A stretch of DNA of 64,000 nt. Source: DATBHW01 sp035307385 (GTDB taxonomy: Bacteria > Chloroflexota > Ktedonobacteria > Ktedonobacterales > DATBGS01). A program made the translations under genes and the position numbers. Below, piece after piece: positions 59,876-64,000 of the stretch (its first letter is position 1; each line of letters starts with the position of its first letter). The DNA lies in the NCBI GenBank assembly GCA_035307385.1, contig DATGID010000136.1:1-64000 (forward strand), written 5' to 3'. The notes under the pieces were generated by a model. It searched no databases, had not been told where the DNA came from, and was given only the letters and a program-made list of their open reading frames with translations.

Positions 59876-61906
59876 ATGAGTTCGCCACCTTTTTACTGCC
59901 CTGTTTGTGGCGCAGCCAACGCGCCAGGCGCGACAACGTGCGTTGCGTGCAGCAACACGCTCGCCCCGGCTGGTTCGGCCCCGATCAATCTGGCCGGGCA
60001 GTCGATCAGCGGCGCGCTGACCGCCCCACTCCCCGACTTACATCTGCTCTGGGGGCGCTATCGCTTGCTGGGCAGCGTAGGGCAGGGCGGCATGGGCCGG
60101 GTCTACAAGGCCGAAGACACGCATCTGGGCAACCGCCTGGTGGCCGTCAAGGAGATGAGCGCGCACGGGCTGAGCCAGGCAGAACTGGCCGATGTGACCG
60201 AAGGCTTTCGCCAGGAAGCCCTCTTACTTGCCCAACTGAATCATCCCAATCTTCCCCACATTTACGAGCAGTTTTCCGTGGACGACCATTGGTATCTGGT
60301 GATGGACTTCATCGAAGGGGAAACGCTGGAGGCGTACCTTGCCAGAATGCCAGGCAAACGCTTACCCGTGCAGGAGGTCTTGCAGCTAGGCATCCAACTG
60401 ACAAATGTGCTGGCCTATCTGCACAACCGCCAGCCATCTATCATCTTCCGAGACTTGAAGCCGTCCAACATCATGCTGACACCCGATGGGCGCCTCTACC
60501 TCATCGACTTTGGCATCGCCCGTCTCTTCAAGCCCGGCCAGATGAAAGATACCGTCCCGTTCGGCTCTTCCGGCTACGCCGCGCCGGAGCAGTACGGCAA
60601 AGCGCAAACAACGCCCCAGGCCGACATCTATAGCCTGGGCGCGACACTGCATCAGCTTCTCAGCGGTATTGACCCGTCGCAGAATCCATTTGTCTTCGCG
60701 CCCCTGCATCTGGCTGGCCCCGACGGGCTGGAGTCGCTCATCTTTCAGATGGTGCAAACCGACAGGACCAACAGGCCGGCGAGCATCGAATATGTGCGTC
60801 AAGAGCTTCAGCGGCTGGCAGGGCTGCCGGAGCGCCCCACCTCTGCCGGATTGGCGGCTGTGGCTCCAGCGGCAGTGCCGGGCGGTACAACGCCCTTTGC
60901 CCAAACGAGCGTGCCTGCTCGCCCAGCGCTCAAACGCCGGTTGCCCCGGCCTTCGGTGCAAGGCATCGTTGTGGCCGCCGTGCTGGTGGGACTCATTATC
61001 CTGATTCCCATTTCTATCCCGTTCGTGTCTTCGGTGCTTTCGCCGGGCGGGCCTGCTGCCGCGCTGGCTCCCACGCCCACGCCTTCGCCAACGCCCACCG
61101 ACACGCCCACCCCTACCGACACACCTACCCCGTCGCCCACGCCCGTTCCATTTCCCAGCGGCGTGGCAGAATATGTGATCGACGCGAGCACCGGCCAGGC
61201 GCTCTATAGTGTCAGCATTCACACGCGCAGGTCCATTGCCAGCATCACCAAGATCATGACTGCCGTGCTGGCTATCGAGCAGGGCGGGGATTTAGCGAAC
61301 AACGTCGCGCCTGTCACCCAGGCAGAACTGGCCGAGGTGCCCGATGGCTGCTCCTCAGCCGAACTCGTGGCAGGCGATGAGAATATGTCGATCTTGCATC
61401 TGCTCTATGGCATGATGCTGCCATCGGGGTGCGACGCCGCCATCGTGCTGGCCCACGCGATTGGCGGCACGACGGCACAGTTTGTGTCGATGATGAACGC
61501 AAAAGCGCGCACCCTTGGCCTGAACGACACCCACTTCACCAGCCCGGATGGCGAAGAAGACACGAACGTCTCTTCCGTCGCCGATCTGGTCAAGCTGGCG
61601 CAGTATGCGATGCAGAACCAGACCTTCGCCGCAATTGTAGGTAGCTGGCAGCATACTGTTCCGGCCCAGACACATCGTCACCTCTATACCTGGACAAACA
61701 CCAATCAATTGCTGAGCAGCGGTCAGTATCCATACCCAGGAGCAAACGGGATAAAAACAGGCTCAAGCGATACTGCCGGATATTGCCTCGTCTTCTCCGC
61801 CACTCGCAACGGGCGACTCCTCATCGGCGCTGAGCTTGGCGCTCCATCCACCGATCTTCTCTATCGCGATGCGGCCCAAATCCTCGATATAGGATTTTCG
61901 AGTTAG
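59876..61906 (+). CDS. Zinc-ribbon Ser/Thr protein kinase fused to an S11 D,D-peptidase
   Basis: This 676-residue membrane protein begins with a zinc ribbon (C8, C11, C22, C25), followed by a Hanks-type kinase at ~60-320 (P-loop VGQGGMGRV, VAVKEM lysine, FRDLKPSNI with Phe in place of His, DFG in LIDFGIA, APEQ). A membrane helix lies near 365-385 and then a Pro/Thr-rich linker. An extracellular penicillin-binding domain of peptidase family S11 has SITK (S456, K459), S517-G-C519 and K627-T-G. The Ser-Gly-Cys form is known from the Streptomyces K15 D,D-transpeptidase. It should couple cytoplasmic phosphorylation to cell-wall remodelling. Confidence 0.92.
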   Translation: MSSPPFYCPVCGAANAPGATTCVACSNTLAPAGSAPINLAGQSISGALTAPLPDLHLLWGRYRLLGSVGQGGMGRVYKAEDTHLGNRLVAVKEMSAHGLSQAELADVTEGFRQEALLLAQLNHPNLPHIYEQFSVDDHWYLVMDFIEGETLEAYLARMPGKRLPVQEVLQLGIQLTNVLAYLHNRQPSIIFRDLKPSNIMLTPDGRLYLIDFGIARLFKPGQMKDTVPFGSSGYAAPEQYGKAQTTPQADIYSLGATLHQLLSGIDPSQNPFVFAPLHLAGPDGLESLIFQMVQTDRTNRPASIEYVRQELQRLAGLPERPTSAGLAAVAPAAVPGGTTPFAQTSVPARPALKRRLPRPSVQGIVVAAVLVGLIILIPISIPFVSSVLSPGGPAAALAPTPTPSPTPTDTPTPTDTPTPSPTPVPFPSGVAEYVIDASTGQALYSVSIHTRRSIASITKIMTAVLAIEQGGDLANNVAPVTQAELAEVPDGCSSAELVAGDENMSILHLLYGMMLPSGCDAAIVLAHAIGGTTAQFVSMMNAKARTLGLNDTHFTSPDGEEDTNVSSVADLVKLAQYAMQNQTFAAIVGSWQHTVPAQTHRHLYTWTNTNQLLSSGQYPYPGANGIKTGSSDTAGYCLVFSATRNGRLLIGAELGAPSTDLLYRDAAQILDIGFSS

Positions 61907-62151
61907 GCAGCCCTATCTCAGAAATAGAGAAGAAGTACCGAAAACATTGCCCCCCCTTGCAGAGTAGGCTATACTTACCTTTACCCTCTCGTCTGGTAAG
62001 GCCGTTCAGCCCGCTACACAAGACGCGCGAAGCTATTCTGGTCGGCTCTTCCTGACGATCTGGCAAAACCTCTGACTTGATGAGCCAGACGGCTCTTCAG
62101 TCGGAAAGGAGAAGCTGACTTCCGTGTGGCCGGAAGCGCAGCAAGACACCT

Positions 62152-62979
62152 ATGAATCAACCCCTTGACGAACCTCCAACTCCCCCTGGTCCGAACAGCA
62201 CGGATCAGACGCCGCAGCCCGCCGACGCGCCAGCCCGCCGCCCGGCAAGCCTCGCAACCCTGGGCGAGCGCCTGCGCGCCGCCCGCTATACCGCGCGTCT
62301 CACTCAGGAAGGTCTGGCAGGCGAAAGGTTCTCCAAAAGTTACATTTCCGCAGTAGAACGCAGCAAAATGACGCCCTCCATACCGGCTCTGCGCCTGCTC
62401 GCAGACCGCCTGGGCGTGTCGCTGTCCTATCTGCTGGGAGAGGAGCACCTGAACCCACAGCCCCCGGAACCTGCTGGCGAGCAGGCGCAGCCAGCGGGCC
62501 AGGACGAGTCTGCCCAACGGCTGGATGAGGCCGAGCGGCTGCTGCGGCGCGAAGACGCGCAGGCCGCCCTGGAACGGCTGGGCAGCCAGGAGGCAGCAGG
62601 CGCATTCGGCGCGGCATGTCAGGCGCGCTGGCACTGGCTCTATGCCTGGGCGCTGCTTCAGCAGGGCCGCACGCGAGAAGTGGAGGCGGCGACGGTGCAA
62701 GGTCTGCAAGCCGCGCAGGCCAGCCAGGACCGCAGCTCCGAGGCCCATCTCTATCTCATAAATGCCGTGGCCGCCGCCGCCCGGCGCGAGGACGAAGCCG
62801 CAGAACATGCATTTCAGCAAGCGCTCTCGATTGGTGAACAGATCGGCGATAACGCCTTGCTCAGCAGCGGACATGGGGAGTATGGGGCGTTTCTGGCCGA
62901 ACGAGGCCGTTACCAGGAAGCCTATGAGCAGATGTCCCTCGCCCAGACCGCTTCAACCCGCGAGGCAAACAATCGCTAA
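62152..62979 (+). CDS. XRE-family regulator with C-terminal helical repeats
   Basis: This 275-residue protein has a proline-rich start (residues 1-~38), an XRE helix-turn-helix (LGERLRAARYTARLTQEGLA, SYISAVERSKMTPSIPALRL, residues ~42-100), then TPR-like helical hairpins to the C-terminus (ARWHWLYAWALLQQGRTREV, SEAHLYLINAVAAAARREDE). HTH-TPR regulators often respond to peptides or protein partners. No operon partner is adjacent. ATG 62152 has only a weak ribosome binding site; the 245-bp upstream gap shows no clear promoter. Confidence 0.85.
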   Translation: MNQPLDEPPTPPGPNSTDQTPQPADAPARRPASLATLGERLRAARYTARLTQEGLAGERFSKSYISAVERSKMTPSIPALRLLADRLGVSLSYLLGEEHLNPQPPEPAGEQAQPAGQDESAQRLDEAERLLRREDAQAALERLGSQEAAGAFGAACQARWHWLYAWALLQQGRTREVEAATVQGLQAAQASQDRSSEAHLYLINAVAAAARREDEAAEHAFQQALSIGEQIGDNALLSSGHGEYGAFLAERGRYQEAYEQMSLAQTASTREANNR

Positions 62980-63167
62980 CGTGAACAGGAGCGTCTGGCC
63001 TTGATCTTTAGCCCTACCCGCGAAAAATGGCAAAAATCCCAATATATAGTGAATCTGGACGGTAAGAATCCATATCTTGAGGTTCATCCATTTTGAAGGG
63101 CCAATGCTGTTATCGGGCGACCAAGAGCCAGCTATGAAACTGCCAGGAATATGCATCACGACGCACC

Positions 63168-63205
63168 AGAGCCGAGCGCCGCTCTCTTATCCAGCGCTCG
63201 GCTCT
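63168..63205. terminator. Hairpin between convergent genes
   Basis: AGAGCCGAGCGC (63168-63179) pairs perfectly with 63194-63205 around a 14-nt loop, between the XRE gene and the convergent oxidoreductase gene. GTTTAT follows on the plus strand, which is too short to count as a T run. Confidence 0.6.
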
Positions 63206-63233
63206 GTTTATAGCTTGCCCGCGTCTCTGCGGC

Positions 63234-64000
63234 TCAGTAGGAGATGGTCAGGCGCTGGCCGGTGCGTGCCGATTCCACAATGGCGTCGGCAATGACGGAG
63301 GCGCGATAGCCGTCCTCGAAGTCGGCCCCCTCTGGCGCAACCGACTTCTTATTGACCACGGCATCGAAGAAGTGCCTGATCTCGTGCACAAACGTGTGTT
63401 CCCAGCCGATGATATGCCCCGACGGCCACCACGCACCCACAAAGGGCTGATTGCTTTCGGTCACCAGCACCTGCCGGAAGCCCTGCGCGTCGTGATAGCT
63501 CTCTTCTTCGGGCAGAAAGACTTCCAGTTCGTTCAGGCGCTCCATATTGAAGGCCAGCGACCCCTTTTCGCCGTTGATCTCCAGCGCTTGATGATTCCGG
63601 CGTCCGCGCGCAAAGCGCGTCGCTTCCAGGGTGCCGATGGCCCCGTTTTCAAAGGTCAGCGTGGCGGCAAAGGCATCATCCACCGTGACCTGGCTCTTGC
63701 CGCCGTCTTCGGTGGTGCGCTCGGGGATGAAGGTTGCAACATTGGCGCTGATGGTCGCTGGCTCGCCCACCAGGAAGCGCGCGATGTCGATGATATGCGT
63801 GCCCAGGTCGCCAATCGCGCCGGTGCCAGCCGTTTCGGCGTCCATGCGCCAGACCATCGGAAAGTTGGGGTCGGTAATCCATTCCTGCAAATAGCGGGCG
63901 CGGAAATGATAGATGCGCCCCAGGCGGCCCGCCTTGATGATGTCGCGCGCCAGCCGAATGGCCGGAACGAAGCGATAGTTGAAGGCGCACATATGCACGA
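63234..64000 (-). CDS. Gfo/Idh/MocA-family oxidoreductase, C-terminal part (cut by the window end)
   Basis: The frame stays open to the window edge, giving about 255 residues. The N-terminal NAD-binding half lies outside. The visible part starts in the catalytic-domain junction (FNYRFVPAIRLARDIIKAGR) and has GDLGTHIIDIARFLVG with the usual catalytic His-containing segment, then the beta-sheet domain ending RTGQRLTISY. Family members are NAD(P)-dependent sugar or inositol dehydrogenases. The edge GTG is not evidence for a start. Confidence 0.9.
   Translation of the reverse strand, partial: VHMCAFNYRFVPAIRLARDIIKAGRLGRIYHFRARYLQEWITDPNFPMVWRMDAETAGTGAIGDLGTHIIDIARFLVGEPATISANVATFIPERTTEDGGKSQVTVDDAFAATLTFENGAIGTLEATRFARGRRNHQALEINGEKGSLAFNMERLNELEVFLPEEESYHDAQGFRQVLVTESNQPFVGAWWPSGHIIGWEHTFVHEIRHFFDAVVNKKSVAPEGADFEDGYRASVIADAIVESARTGQRLTISY

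Overview
The window is about 58% GC and gene-dense, and it reads like a chromosome segment of a multicellular, spore-forming Chloroflexota bacterium of the Ktedonobacteria type. That placement is inference. It rests on the mix of form I CO dehydrogenase, two-component systems of the NarL type, a zinc-ribbon/Hanks kinase fusion, HEAT and LRV repeat proteins with a MoxR/VWA pair, a Gfo/Idh/MocA-aldo/keto reductase fusion and a compatible-solute pathway. No rRNA gene, CRISPR array, insertion sequence or prophage was seen.

Layout. 1-2.5 kb: a gene tail, a PLP-fold enzyme, and a divergent MerR regulator/thioredoxin pair. 2.5-10.4 kb (minus strand): histidine kinase, response regulator, coxM, coxS, coxL, coxG, an XdhC-YHS protein and a MocA-like nucleotidyltransferase. 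CoxL carries the AYRCSFR loop of true form I CO dehydrogenase. 10.5-15.7 kb: a small unknown protein, then gnd-zwf-pgi (oxidative pentose phosphate pathway) and a MaoC dehydratase. 16-19.3 kb: a degenerate receiver protein, two small membrane proteins, and rpoN preceded by a perfect sigma-54 promoter.

19.4-29.6 kb (plus strand) is the most unusual part. A HEAT-repeat protein and a DUF6602-like/zinc-ribbon/SDR fusion are followed by about 0.9 kb of non-coding DNA, then an LRV-repeat protein, a MoxR ATPase and a metallopeptidase-like/VWA protein. The non-coding DNA holds four tandem units. Each unit is a sigma-70 type promoter, then a tRNA-like element with an anticodon arm (CCA, GCC, GCA or CAT), exactly 3 nt, then a 68-69 nt tRNA-like element whose anticodon arm is replaced by a 12-13 nt linker. 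All eight have over-long terminal stems and most have a 6-bp T stem. I know no described RNA family with this architecture.

29.7-33.2 kb: a VOC protein, an AraC regulator and the oxidoreductase fusion. 33.3-43.3 kb: a galactan/galactoside utilisation regulon (GH35, LacI regulator, ABC importer, GH53 galactanase, GalT) tied together by the operator TGGACCGGTCCA. 43.3-47.7 kb: an ABC-2 exporter and a DesK/LiaS-type two-component system. 48-49.8 kb: mannosyl-3-phosphoglycerate synthase with a histidine-type phosphatase. 49.8-54.9 kb: a 1673-residue helicase-nuclease, a likely defence protein. 55.2-64 kb: an epoxide hydrolase, an MFS exporter, a sugar-phosphate isomerase-like protein, a Ser/Thr kinase fused to a D,D-peptidase, an XRE-helical-repeat regulator, and the C-terminal part of a Gfo/Idh/MocA oxidoreductase cut by the window end.

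Many convergent or terminal gene ends carry long, perfect, GC-rich hairpins without a U tract.
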